Assembly: GCA_964513655.1 (NCBI GenBank)
Contig: CAZENQ010000001.1
Coordinates: 70,529 to 134,528, forward strand
DNA length: 64,000 nucleotides
Source of the DNA: G020350405 sp964513655
GTDB taxonomy: Bacteria; Planctomycetota; Phycisphaerae; Sedimentisphaerales; Anaerobacaceae
Reading direction: 5' to 3'
This document shows positions 18,231-26,475 of the stretch, piece by piece. The notes beneath the pieces are model-generated. The model saw only the letters and a list, made by a program, of their open reading frames with translations. It did no database searches and had not been told where the DNA came from. A program made the translations under genes and the position numbers. Every line of letters starts with the position of its first letter. Within the stretch, counting starts at the first letter, position 1.

Positions 18231-18791
18231 TCAGATTTCCTTGAATTCCGAACCTAATACCTCGGCGGTAAATAAATAAACCTCAGTAGACGGGTCTTTC
18301 CACGCATCAGCCGGCAGGCCTGCTTTGTGTGCACAGCAGTATGAAAGGAACTCCTCCTTGCTCCAGCCGGTTTCGGTGGCAACCTGAGGCAAAAAACACC
18401 CCGATGCACAGCCTTTCTTTATATAAATGCCGTCAACTCCAAGACGAAGGCTCAATGGCTCATCGGTCCGCTTCAACGGCGACAGAACCGATATCTCGAT
18501 ATCCAACTCATCCAGCTCATCGGCCGTTATCCGGTCGGCAAAAAAACGAGGGTCGCCGGTAGCCGAGGCCTTCGCCATCTCAACAACCAGCTCAACAAGA
18601 GGTTTATCGGAAGTGAATTGACCGATACAACCTCGCAACCGGCCCTGGTTTTTCAACGTTACAAAACAGCCGCAGTGAGCATTCAGTTCAGAGTCATCAG
18701 ATCCAGCCCTCGGAACAGCCCCGCTCGTGATGACCGCTTCAACCGTATCGCGGGCAATCTTCAGAAGTGTTTGTTTTTGAGTGTCGTTCAT
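18231..18791 (-). CDS. AMMECR1-domain protein
   Basis: 186 residues. The AMMECR1 core is recognisable by the motif LRGCIGQ (about residues 55-60), FVTLKNQGRLRGC before it and DPRF plus ISVLSPL after it. The family is universally distributed and its biochemical role is not established; in archaea and bacteria it often sits next to MEMO or radical-SAM genes, which are not seen here. It lies 3 bp downstream of the VTT membrane protein gene in the four-gene operon. Confidence 0.9.
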   Translation of the reverse strand: MNDTQKQTLLKIARDTVEAVITSGAVPRAGSDDSELNAHCGCFVTLKNQGRLRGCIGQFTSDKPLVELVVEMAKASATGDPRFFADRITADELDELDIEISVLSPLKRTDEPLSLRLGVDGIYIKKGCASGCFLPQVATETGWSKEEFLSYCCAHKAGLPADAWKDPSTEVYLFTAEVLGSEFKEI

Positions 18792-18794
18792 TTC

Positions 18795-19460
18795 TCAGCC
18801 GGCAAATATATGTCCCAGCCACTTTATCAGATATGCCACAATAGCCAGTAATATGATAACGACAACCGTGGCAAGATTAAAGTATTTTTCTATCAGGGTC
18901 CGCGCACGCTCACCAAGAAAATAAAACAATAATCCCTCCGAGCCAAACCTCATCGTCCGAAATACCACACTTATTACTATAAATTTCACCAGTGAGACCT
19001 CCGCCATCCCGCCGACCCAGCTGAAAATCATATAAGGCACCGGCGTAAGCGCCGAAATAGCAATCGCCCAAAAATCATACCTCTGGTAAAGCTCAAGTGC
19101 AAACTGTGCCTTCGAGCCAAGACCAACGGTGTTAAATAAACCAACCACCCTATCAGGCCCTATCGCCAAACCAAGAGAAAAGGCAATTGTACCCCCCAGA
19201 ACAGAAAAGAACGCGCATGTCAGGCCGTATCTTATCGAGCGCCTCGGCCTGCCCAAACAAAGCCCAATAACCATAACATCCGCAGGAATCGGAACGCAAA
19301 TCGGCTCGGTCAAAGCAAGCACAATAAGCGCCGGCACGCCGAATCGTGTATCAGCCCAGTGAACTACCCAGTTGTACAGCCGCCTGTGCAACCGCCACCA
19401 TGCAACAGTATCACTCTGCTGCGGCTCCCTGACAATATCATCCATTCCGTCACCAAACAT
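18795..19460 (-). CDS. VTT/SNARE-associated membrane protein (YqaA-like)
   Basis: 221 residues with several hydrophobic segments. FGVPALIVLALTEPICVPIPADVM resembles the re-entrant E/P-rich loop of the DedA/VTT superfamily and GGMAEV-type residues follow in the second half. Such proteins are inner-membrane lipid scramblases or transport-related factors. The first ATG (MFGDGMDD) or the Met at residue 6 could be the start. It is the first gene of the operon with AMMECR1, the HExxH lipoprotein and maf. Confidence 0.8.
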   Translation of the reverse strand: MFGDGMDDIVREPQQSDTVAWWRLHRRLYNWVVHWADTRFGVPALIVLALTEPICVPIPADVMVIGLCLGRPRRSIRYGLTCAFFSVLGGTIAFSLGLAIGPDRVVGLFNTVGLGSKAQFALELYQRYDFWAIAISALTPVPYMIFSWVGGMAEVSLVKFIVISVVFRTMRFGSEGLLFYFLGERARTLIEKYFNLATVVVIILLAIVAYLIKWLGHIFAG

Positions 19461-19559
19461 AATTTTTGTACTAAAAATAAGGCCACCTTGTTACAATGTC
19501 AACGAGCAAATTTCGCACTATGAATTGAGCCACGAGATAACAGCTGCAAGTCACGAACT

Positions 19560-20462
19560 ATGGTTGGCAAAGAGCAAATCACAACCCTCAGCGACGGATT
19601 GCGGGTACTGGCGCCGGCCAAGGTAAACCTGAGCCTGCTCATAGCCGGTAAGCGGCCTGATGGCTTCCACGAAATAGAAACCATAATGGCCAAGGTTAAC
19701 CTCTTCGACGAAATTCTCATCCAGCCAGGCGAAAAGCCCGACATCGAACTTCTCTGCAAAGGCCCATACTGGGCACCCCAGGGAAAGCAAAATCTCGCCT
19801 ACAAAGCATCTGAAATGCTTCTGGAAAACTCCCGCTCACAGGCCAATATCAAAATCACAGTGAAAAAGAATATTCCGGCCGGCTCCGGACTTGGCTCAGC
19901 AAGCAGTGATGCAGCCGCAACTCTCATAGCTCTTAACAAATATTTGGATTTAAAACTTTCCAACCACCGGCTCGCCAAACTCGCACCAAAACTCGGCAGC
20001 GATGTCGCTTTCTTCCTGGGTGGTCCGCTGGCGTTCTGTACCGGAAAAGGCGAAAAAATAAAAAAATTAAAAGAAAATTTTAACTTTTCCGCACTGCTCA
20101 TACTCCCTGATGTAAGTGTCTCTACCAAAAAGGTTTACGCAAATTATAAGCATAACCCAGCCATCTACCAAAAGCTCAGCACACAGATAAACTCGCATCT
20201 TGTGAAAAACAGGATTGATTTGGTGTCAAGAATGTGCGCAAATATGCTCGAAACAAGCTGTTTTAGTCTATATAAAGAACTTTTTGATTTGAAAGCTAAA
20301 GTTGAATCGTTAGGTATCGCTCCTTTGTGCCTGAGTGGTAGCGGGTCGGCTATGTTTTGCATTATTGAGAGTTTTGACGAGAAAAAAGTCAGAAAAAACA
20401 GACACAAACTCCGGGAAAAGACCGGTTGCAAAAGCGTTATCGTGAGCAACAACAGATGGTGA
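19560..20462 (+). CDS. ispE: 4-diphosphocytidyl-2-C-methyl-D-erythritol kinase
   Basis: 300 residues. GHMP-kinase features are clear: APAKVNLSLLI near the N-terminus, the phosphate loop PAGSGLGSASSDAAA (about residues 105-119), and CLSGSGSAMF in the C-terminal domain. The enzyme phosphorylates CDP-methylerythritol in the non-mevalonate isoprenoid pathway; dxr of the same pathway lies at 58.6 kb. spoVG follows 22 bp later, an arrangement also known from Firmicutes where ispE and spoVG are near neighbours. Confidence 0.95.
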   Translation: MVGKEQITTLSDGLRVLAPAKVNLSLLIAGKRPDGFHEIETIMAKVNLFDEILIQPGEKPDIELLCKGPYWAPQGKQNLAYKASEMLLENSRSQANIKITVKKNIPAGSGLGSASSDAAATLIALNKYLDLKLSNHRLAKLAPKLGSDVAFFLGGPLAFCTGKGEKIKKLKENFNFSALLILPDVSVSTKKVYANYKHNPAIYQKLSTQINSHLVKNRIDLVSRMCANMLETSCFSLYKELFDLKAKVESLGIAPLCLSGSGSAMFCIIESFDEKKVRKNRHKLREKTGCKSVIVSNNRW

Positions 20463-20484
20463 ACTTTTAAGAGAGGCAAAGAAA

Positions 20485-20925
20485 ATGGAAATCACTGAAG
20501 TTAGGGTCAAGTTAGTAGACAACAAGGATGACAGGTTAAAGGCTTTTTGCTCGGTGACGATGGACAACGAGTTTGTGGTCCGCGACATCAAAATCGTCGA
20601 AGGGGCGGGCGGTTTCTTCGTCGCCATGCCCTCGAGAAAAATGAGCGACCACTGCGAAAAATGCGGCGGCAAAAACCACCTCAGAGCCAAGTTCTGCAAT
20701 AACTGCGGAACATCGCTGCCAGAAAACCGGGCAAGGAAAAACGGCAAGGGCAGAATGAAGCTACATGCCGATATAGCCCATCCAATCAATTCAGAGTGCA
20801 GGCGAAAAATTCAGGAAAAAGTTACAGCCGCCTTCAAGCAAGAGGTGGAAAAATCAAAGGAGCCCGGCTATAAACCGGTTGAGATGGATACGCTGGACGA
20901 GGATATCCCTGAAGTAATCTCCTAG
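20485..20925 (+). CDS. spoVG: SpoVG-family regulator with an inserted zinc ribbon
   Basis: 146 residues, against about 90-100 in the usual family. The first 50 residues (MEITEVRVKL, LKAFCSVTMDN, VVRDIKIVEG, GFFVAMPSR) and the segment after residue 92 (LHADIAHPINSECRRKI) are the canonical SpoVG halves. Between them, at residues 57-74, sits a four-cysteine ribbon CEKC-10aa-CNNC. SpoVG binds nucleic acid and acts as a global regulator in several bacteria. The insertion falls exactly where the canonical protein has the short K--G--- loop (compare PSRKTPDGEFRD). A GAGAGG ribosome-binding site precedes the ATG. Confidence 0.9.
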   Translation: MEITEVRVKLVDNKDDRLKAFCSVTMDNEFVVRDIKIVEGAGGFFVAMPSRKMSDHCEKCGGKNHLRAKFCNNCGTSLPENRARKNGKGRMKLHADIAHPINSECRRKIQEKVTAAFKQEVEKSKEPGYKPVEMDTLDEDIPEVIS

Positions 20926-20938
20926 TTAGAAAGAAATG

Positions 20939-20961
20939 CACAAGTCGCTTTTGGCCTTGTG
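20939..20961. terminator. Possible bidirectional terminator between convergent genes
   Basis: CACAAG and CTTGTG form a 6-bp stem with an 11-nt loop, 14 bp after the spoVG stop and 23 bp past the stop of the convergent FlgM-like gene. A T-rich stretch follows on the plus strand. The stem is short, so this is tentative. Confidence 0.35.
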
Positions 20962-20983
20962 TACTTTATTATTCTCAAACCAC

Positions 20984-21265
20984 TTACGTGGTAAGGTCCT
21001 CAAGAACTCTATCAAGAGCGACATTCAAGCGCTCATTCAGATTGTATTCACCCTTGTTTATCTGCTGGCGGACGTCCAGAACTTTTTCCTTGCGAACCTC
21101 CGGCAGGCAAGCTATCTTTTTTAACACTTGGCCAATGGGCGTAGTATTGATGTTCTCCAGTATTTGCTCCATAAGCAAATCGTCCTCTCCGACCAGTTCC
21201 TCTCCGAAAAAATCTGATTGTCGATCTCGGTCTTCAAAACGCCCCTCAATATCGGATTTTGACAT
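20984..21265 (-). CDS. FlgM-like anti-sigma-28 protein
   Basis: 93 residues, mostly disordered-looking at the N-terminus with acidic residues. The C-terminal half, IACLPEVRKEKVLDVRQQI followed by a GEY-type turn and a final helix, fits the sigma-binding segment of FlgM (compare ALPDVREEKVAELKAQI and a G-Y turn). FlgM normally holds the flagellar sigma factor FliA until the hook is complete. No flagellar gene is seen here; it is convergent with spoVG. Assignment rests on the C-terminal pattern alone. Confidence 0.62.
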   Translation of the reverse strand: MSKSDIEGRFEDRDRQSDFFGEELVGEDDLLMEQILENINTTPIGQVLKKIACLPEVRKEKVLDVRQQINKGEYNLNERLNVALDRVLEDLTT

Positions 21266-21659
21266 TTAAACTACCTTGCCTGATGAACTCCAAGCGAAAA
21301 TGTCCATATCTCCGCCAAGAAGGCTATAACACTATATCTTGTATGCCCCCTAAATCCTTTCGAGGCACGAAACAGCCTTTACAGTATTGCTATCGACACA
21401 AGCAGAGCGAAAACTTTAGAAAAGTTTATCTTGGGTTTAACTGCCACAAAAACAAAAAGTTACATCAATTCATTGTCAAAATACCCCCTGTCAATACCAA
21501 AAACAAGCTTCCAAGAAAGCCTATTTTCACACCAAAACCCACTTCAAAAGTTTGTCTGGGAAAGATAGGCAATACACAACATATAGTGATAGAAAAAAAA
21601 TTGGGATGCTAAAGCCGAAGCGATTAAACTCTCCCAGCTACCAAATGCCCCCCGTTCTT
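21266..21659. other. Intergenic stretch without a supported gene
   Basis: About 390 bp, A-rich on the plus strand. A Lys-rich 117-codon frame (21259-21612, plus) is open but its composition and lack of a ribosome-binding site make it unlikely to be coding. No tRNA or convincing terminator was found. It separates the FlgM-like gene from the end of the secretion operon. Confidence 0.6.
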
Positions 21660-22160
21660 TCAGTAGTAATATTTGAAATCCAAATCCACATCCCAGGCAT
21701 CACGCAGGCCCTTCTTCTTGGTCAGCTTGACCTTCGTACACTGCAAATTCGCCCAACGAAGTTGAATCGTCGAAAGAAACTTCGCAAATTTTGTGATGTC
21801 AACCTGCTTTAGAGTCACCTTGGCATTCTGGCTCCTCTGTCCGCCTGAAGTTATGATTACTCCCGAACTGAGTTTGTAATTGGTCGATTGTATTTTGCAT
21901 AAACTGGCTGTTTTCTCAACGGCGAATGCGTAATCAAATTCAGCACTTGCTATCTTCGCATCGGCAAACTCCAGTCGCTCGGGATCAAGGACCAGAATCT
22001 CTGATATTATTTTCTGGGCCTTGCTGTACTGTGCCCTCTCGGCCTGCCATTTGTGTTCTGCAGCCGGCAAATATATACCCCACATAAATAATGACCACAG
22101 AGAAACTATAACCGGAATGAGCACATAATATAAAGTTGGATTTCTATATAAGTCCTTCAT
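21660..22160 (-). CDS. gspM: Type II secretion GspM/PilO-like inner-membrane protein
   Basis: 166 residues. One N-terminal membrane helix (about residues 10-30) is followed by a coiled-coil segment (KWQAERAQYSKAQKIISEI) and a small alpha-beta domain ending in aromatic residues. This is the architecture of GspM and of the related PilO. It is the last gene of the operon, 15 bp after gspL, and therefore takes the gspM position. The family is too divergent to be sure from sequence alone; gene order is the main evidence. Confidence 0.72.
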   Translation of the reverse strand: MKDLYRNPTLYYVLIPVIVSLWSLFMWGIYLPAAEHKWQAERAQYSKAQKIISEILVLDPERLEFADAKIASAEFDYAFAVEKTASLCKIQSTNYKLSSGVIITSGGQRSQNAKVTLKQVDITKFAKFLSTIQLRWANLQCTKVKLTKKKGLRDAWDVDLDFKYYY

Positions 22161-22175
22161 GCAACTTGTCCCTGG

Positions 22176-23660
22176 TTATTTCTTGGGCGCGACCGTTATA
22201 CTGAAATTGTCACGTCCGCCCTTTGCATCGAGCCGCTGTGTCAGAACATCCAGCCTGCTTTGCTCCATTGTTTCGAACAACTTTAGCGTGTTTTTCCGGC
22301 TCGATGTGTCCCCTCTAACAATGATAGTCTTCGCCGTTATACTAATCGATTCTACAGTTAAATTCGTCCGCGCTGCACACTTGTTAAACGCATCCAGTAC
22401 TAGAGTCAGCTTGGCCGATATCGATTCCTCCCCGGTAACGCTCAACTGCCCGCTCTTGACATCCTGGATGCGCCTGAATTCACTCGCAAGCTTCCTAACA
22501 GGATCGGTCTTCGGCGGTGGCTTTTTGCCGAACATAACTGCCGAGTACTCTTGCTCAAACTTATTACGCAATTGGCTGCGGTAATTGTTCTTCTGCCACA
22601 ACTGCAATTGAAAATACAGCCCCAGAGCAAGCATAAGGACAGCCGCACATACGCCAAGAAACTTAATTGCCTTTTGAAGCCGAACCTTTTTACCCTGATA
22701 TGGCATAAAATCGTCGCGGAAATTCACACCATGGACCTTCTCCGAACAGGATAAAGCCGCTCCATAGGCAATCGCAAAATCCACTGGCCCGGCACAACCT
22801 ACCAATGCTTCCGGAACCGTGGCGGCAGCAGCCACCAAATCCACAGAACCAACTTCGATGCTGAGTTCGTCGCTCAGTTGTTGATGGTCTACAGAGCCGG
22901 TGGAATCAAAAACTCTAACACAATTTATCGGCTCGTCGGTCCCGGCCAAAACAGCGGTTACCTGCACTTCCCTTGCGAGCAATTCTTCTCTGCCCTGGCT
23001 TGGGCTAAGCAGAAATGTACGCACAGCCGGTGTCTCTTGAGACTTCGCAAAGGTGATAAAATAGCCGCTCGAGTCGGAAAGTACACACAACAGAGCATGC
23101 GAATCCTCTGGCAAAGGTATACTCTGTAAAACAAATCTCGACAAACAATTGACGTCCGGCTCTACGGTTACCGGGTCGATATTATTACTCTGCAAAGCAA
23201 TAAGAACATCCGACAGCATCTTCCGTCGCGCAGTAAAGACGGTCAGTGCCGAACCACTCTGGCCGCTTGAGGTCGCTTTGAAAGCTATCGCAAGGTCCGT
23301 TATGTCCATAGCAAGAGCTTCCTCGGCATCGAACCTCACGGTAGCAGCAATCTGTTTCGGGTCGGCAAATTCGCTATGTACATTATGCTGCATGAACATT
23401 GCACAATCCAAAGCTAACGCAACCTCACAACCCTCGTACATCGGCAGTCTCTCTGCACAACCTTCTGCAATAAGACGCGCCAGTTCCTGAAGCTTTTGTT
23501 CCTCTTGTTCTTCAACGGTAACAGTAAAGCATCCCAGGACACTTCTGCTCCCACCTTCCAAGCCCAGGCAAACCACAGTCGCACTATCCTTGTTTAGATA
23601 AATTCCTAAGTAGCCACGACCCTTCACTTCAGGTAAACTCCTAAAAAGCCTTCCTCTCAA
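22176..23660 (-). CDS. gspL: Type II secretion GspL/PilM-like protein
   Basis: 494 residues. The first 300 form an actin-like fold typical of PilM/GspL (GYLGIYLNKDSATVV at the start; DCAMFMQH and DLAIAFKA in the middle). A single membrane helix follows (about residues 332-352), then a C-terminal ferredoxin-like periplasmic domain. In the family the cytoplasmic part recruits the GspE ATPase. The start is a TTG at 23660 that overlaps the gspK stop (TTGA), so the genes are translationally coupled. Confidence 0.8.
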   Translation of the reverse strand: MRGRLFRSLPEVKGRGYLGIYLNKDSATVVCLGLEGGSRSVLGCFTVTVEEQEEQKLQELARLIAEGCAERLPMYEGCEVALALDCAMFMQHNVHSEFADPKQIAATVRFDAEEALAMDITDLAIAFKATSSGQSGSALTVFTARRKMLSDVLIALQSNNIDPVTVEPDVNCLSRFVLQSIPLPEDSHALLCVLSDSSGYFITFAKSQETPAVRTFLLSPSQGREELLAREVQVTAVLAGTDEPINCVRVFDSTGSVDHQQLSDELSIEVGSVDLVAAAATVPEALVGCAGPVDFAIAYGAALSCSEKVHGVNFRDDFMPYQGKKVRLQKAIKFLGVCAAVLMLALGLYFQLQLWQKNNYRSQLRNKFEQEYSAVMFGKKPPPKTDPVRKLASEFRRIQDVKSGQLSVTGEESISAKLTLVLDAFNKCAARTNLTVESISITAKTIIVRGDTSSRKNTLKLFETMEQSRLDVLTQRLDAKGGRDNFSITVAPKK

Positions 23661-24997
23661 CCGGAGAGTACAGCAATTTTTCCCATCTTTTTGCCTTCTT
23701 TAGTTATCGCTATAACAGCGGACGCCCTTGCCACGCCACTTACCGCCGTCACCCTAATCGTAAAAAAATTACTAGTTGCTGTGATATATTTTTGACACTT
23801 TTCAATTGAATCAGAATACCTGAGCAGCGACTTTCGTAACTCCTCCACATCATCAAAAGGCTTTATTCGTCTTCGCTGTATGACTTCCTCGGCGATTGTG
23901 TCAGCGTCGCCGCCGAAAGTAAAAGCCGCTTCCAATACGTGTCGAGGCGCTGTATTTACATTTACCTTTCGCGATGCCCACATCCCCATATATCTCAGTG
24001 CCGATTCCTTCCTGCTCTCGCTCTCTATTGTCGGTCTGCCGAGGGTATCCGTATCAATCAGCCCACTGTGAAAAAGCTTTGCAAAATCCGCAACGTGTAC
24101 AGACGCGGGTATGGTCTTTCTGACCGTCCGTCTTTGGGAAACGCTTCGCCTTCCCCGTCTGGTTCTCCTCCTCGATTTTGTCTTCGTTGCCCTTCTTTCA
24201 ACTATCTTTATCGGCTTAAACTCGAGTTTGAACGGCTTTATTTCACTTATTTCCTCCAACTGTTCTTTCAATGAGTCAATCTGCTCACTTTCGACATTCA
24301 TCCACTCACAGAAAGTCTCCAGCCCCGCCTCGGCCTCCCTCGCCACCTCCGCATCGGCAAGCATCGCCCAGCCGATAGGATATTTTGCATTTTCGTCTTC
24401 AATTTCAATCCGAACCGTAGTAGAACCGATCTGAAACTCAACCGGCTCGGTCACAAACGGCCAGGCCGGACCGTAAGGCCCCCGTACCATCATAAAATTA
24501 ATGTCATTAAGGTCGGCAACGCCACCGACTTCGTTGAAATCATTAACGTTATTAATGTCGTTAACACCGTTGATGTCATCAACATCATTTGCCTCAAAAA
24601 GATTCTTGACATCATTAACATCGTTGATGTCGCTAAGACCCTTGTTCATATCGCTTACGCCCAGCTGCATCTTGGCAGCCCACTCGGCCAAATATTCCCT
24701 GTATTCCTCCTCGCTCTTCCAAAATAAATCCGAGAAATCCGGCTCATTTGGACGGGAAATCAACCGAGGGCTGTTCATATCCTGCAACACGGCAAGCGCA
24801 TATTTTATCGCCGAGTCACAACCGTAACGGGCAGCCTGATAATCTATAATATAATGGTCACGGTGACGCTGTGCCGCAAGACGACTACTCAATGTGTAAC
24901 CCACTGTCGAAAGCACAACCAACAGCACCAATGTCACCATCAACACGATGCCCCGGTGGCTGCCGACCCCACAGTTCTTCCGACCTATTCTATTCAT
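23657..24997 (-). CDS. gspK: Type II secretion minor pseudopilin GspK, with DIN/DVN repeat insert
   Basis: 446 residues. The N-terminus HRGIVLMVTLVLLVVL is a pseudopilin helix with Gly at the cleavage site. The later half has VNVNTAPRHVLEA and IAEEVIQRRRIKPFDDVEEL, a helix-hairpin-helix feature of GspK. Residues about 113-163 are an insertion dominated by Asp and Asn (DINDVNDVKN, DVDDINGVND, INNVNDFNEV). The first codons overlap the gspJ stop. GspK caps the pseudopilus tip with GspI and GspJ, and its family homologue binds calcium. Confidence 0.9.
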   Translation of the reverse strand: MNRIGRKNCGVGSHRGIVLMVTLVLLVVLSTVGYTLSSRLAAQRHRDHYIIDYQAARYGCDSAIKYALAVLQDMNSPRLISRPNEPDFSDLFWKSEEEYREYLAEWAAKMQLGVSDMNKGLSDINDVNDVKNLFEANDVDDINGVNDINNVNDFNEVGGVADLNDINFMMVRGPYGPAWPFVTEPVEFQIGSTTVRIEIEDENAKYPIGWAMLADAEVAREAEAGLETFCEWMNVESEQIDSLKEQLEEISEIKPFKLEFKPIKIVERRATKTKSRRRTRRGRRSVSQRRTVRKTIPASVHVADFAKLFHSGLIDTDTLGRPTIESESRKESALRYMGMWASRKVNVNTAPRHVLEAAFTFGGDADTIAEEVIQRRRIKPFDDVEELRKSLLRYSDSIEKCQKYITATSNFFTIRVTAVSGVARASAVIAITKEGKKMGKIAVLSG

Positions 24998-25832
24998 TAC
25001 TGTCCTTCAGACCCTTGCTTAAACTCCCTATATCGCTTTTCTCGTCCTCAGGCTCGTCTTCGCCCTCTGTACTTTCATCTTTCTTCACAAATTTGAAATT
25101 GATTTTCCTGGTCCTGTCAATGGCTATGGTTCGCGTGATTTTCTCCTCTTCCGGTACATCCAAAGGGCCCATCACTGTCTTGAATGGCTCCCCAAAAGAA
25201 ATCGTTACCACGATGCCGGGAGGCAGCGAAGGGTCCGTCCAGCTATCTGCAAAGTCTTCGCCCTTGGGAACCTGCACATTAAAAAAAGTAAGGCCGCTAC
25301 AAATTGGCACAAATGAATAATCTTTTTCCCAGCTTGCTCTCGCTTCATCCAGCAGCTTGTCTTCCACCCCCACCCCGTTGTGACTGCGGTACAAGATAAG
25401 GCTGTCGGTGTCAAAATCATAATTAGCCTGCCAAACAATTTCTTCAAATGTCTGCTTTTTGTCCTTGCTGTCGTAGATGGTTCTTAGAATTGTCAGCCGA
25501 GCGGATGGATAAAGATTAATAAGTTTATTCTCGACGGTAATTTTTGTGTCAGCTGCCTTTATATCAGAGATAGGCGCAATTATCCCGTCAAGGTCTTCGG
25601 CAATTCGCTGCAGAACCTCAAACGGCCACCTCGAGTCATCAAGTTTGCGCCTGATTGCAGCCGCCGAACTCTCGGCCCGGCTGTAGATGCCCAGTACCGC
25701 AACCAAAATCATCGCACCTATGGTCAGAGCAGCAAGGACCTCTGCCAGCGAAAAACCCTTATCGTCGTTGCACAATTTGTTCAAAACACTCTTCATGCTA
25801 ATCAAAAAGCATTTGTCATTCCATGCATTCAT
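24990..25832 (-). CDS. gspJ: Type II secretion minor pseudopilin GspJ
   Basis: 280 residues. The class III signal is KGFSLAEVLAALTIGAMI, with Gly-Phe at the prepilin-peptidase site and Glu at +5. In this position the start could be the ATG at 25832 or the Met at residue 13 (25796), which gives a leader of the usual length. The C-terminal part is acidic (ESTEGEDEPEDE). The order after gspI and before gspK, plus the size, supports GspJ. Confidence 0.85.
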   Translation of the reverse strand: MNAWNDKCFLISMKSVLNKLCNDDKGFSLAEVLAALTIGAMILVAVLGIYSRAESSAAAIRRKLDDSRWPFEVLQRIAEDLDGIIAPISDIKAADTKITVENKLINLYPSARLTILRTIYDSKDKKQTFEEIVWQANYDFDTDSLILYRSHNGVGVEDKLLDEARASWEKDYSFVPICSGLTFFNVQVPKGEDFADSWTDPSLPPGIVVTISFGEPFKTVMGPLDVPEEEKITRTIAIDRTRKINFKFVKKDESTEGEDEPEDEKSDIGSLSKGLKDSNE

Positions 25833-26475
25833 TTACATAACTAATCAGCTCATCCAAGGTCGGCCTGCCTGGTGTGCCCGCCTCCATATGGCACAGCACG
25901 CTCTCACAGAAAGCTAAATCATAACAATCAACCTCCGAGTCCGGCGTAGGTGGCCCATTCGGCTCCGGCGTAGGCGGTGTAGGTGGTTCATTTGGATCCA
26001 AAGGTGCGTTCGGCTCGGACGGACCTTCCTGTCCATCCCTGATCATTTGAATTAACTGAGCCTTCGACACCTCTGTCAACCAGTGCGCCAGCTCAATCGT
26101 CTGCTCATCACCTTCTGTGTCGGTATACTGAGCCGAGCAAATCGCCTGAAACCATATTCGCGAGGTCAATGACTCATAAAACGTCTCGACCGTCGTTTGC
26201 CATTGAATCTCGGGGTACTTCTCACTCTCTCCGTAATCAGACGTTTCCGCCACCGACTCCGATGACAGAAGCTTCTCCATATTCTCACGTGCAACCTCAA
26301 AGGCACGCATCCGCAGCTCCGAATCCGCCGCCCCTGCCAGACAGCGATTTATAACAACCAGCACACTCGAACAGACAAGCCCAAGTATAATCAAAGCCGT
26401 TACAGCCTCCACCAGGCTAAAGGCCTTGCGCTGCGGCAAAGCTAAAAACAATATTTTTTTAGAACAGCACTTCAT
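25816..26475 (-). CDS. gspI: Type II secretion minor pseudopilin GspI-like
   Basis: 219 residues from the ATG at 26475, which overlaps the gspH stop. The hydrophobic segment is AFSLVEAVTALIILGLV with Glu at +5, but the residue before Phe is Ala rather than Gly; prepilin peptidases tolerate Ala poorly to moderately. The C-terminal 60 residues are a Pro/Asn/Glu-rich segment (PNEPPTPPTPEPNGPP) followed by a cysteine-bearing tail. Compared with ordinary GspI (about 120-130 residues) it is long. Position supports GspI. A longer version starting at 26526 is possible. Confidence 0.78.
   Translation of the reverse strand: MKCCSKKILFLALPQRKAFSLVEAVTALIILGLVCSSVLVVINRCLAGAADSELRMRAFEVARENMEKLLSSESVAETSDYGESEKYPEIQWQTTVETFYESLTSRIWFQAICSAQYTDTEGDEQTIELAHWLTEVSKAQLIQMIRDGQEGPSEPNAPLDPNEPPTPPTPEPNGPPTPDSEVDCYDLAFCESVLCHMEAGTPGRPTLDELISYVNECME

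Noticed and set aside
21259..21612. 117-codon plus-strand frame with many Lys/Asn residues
   Set aside because: A-rich intergenic DNA gives such frames by chance; no start signal and no recognisable family.
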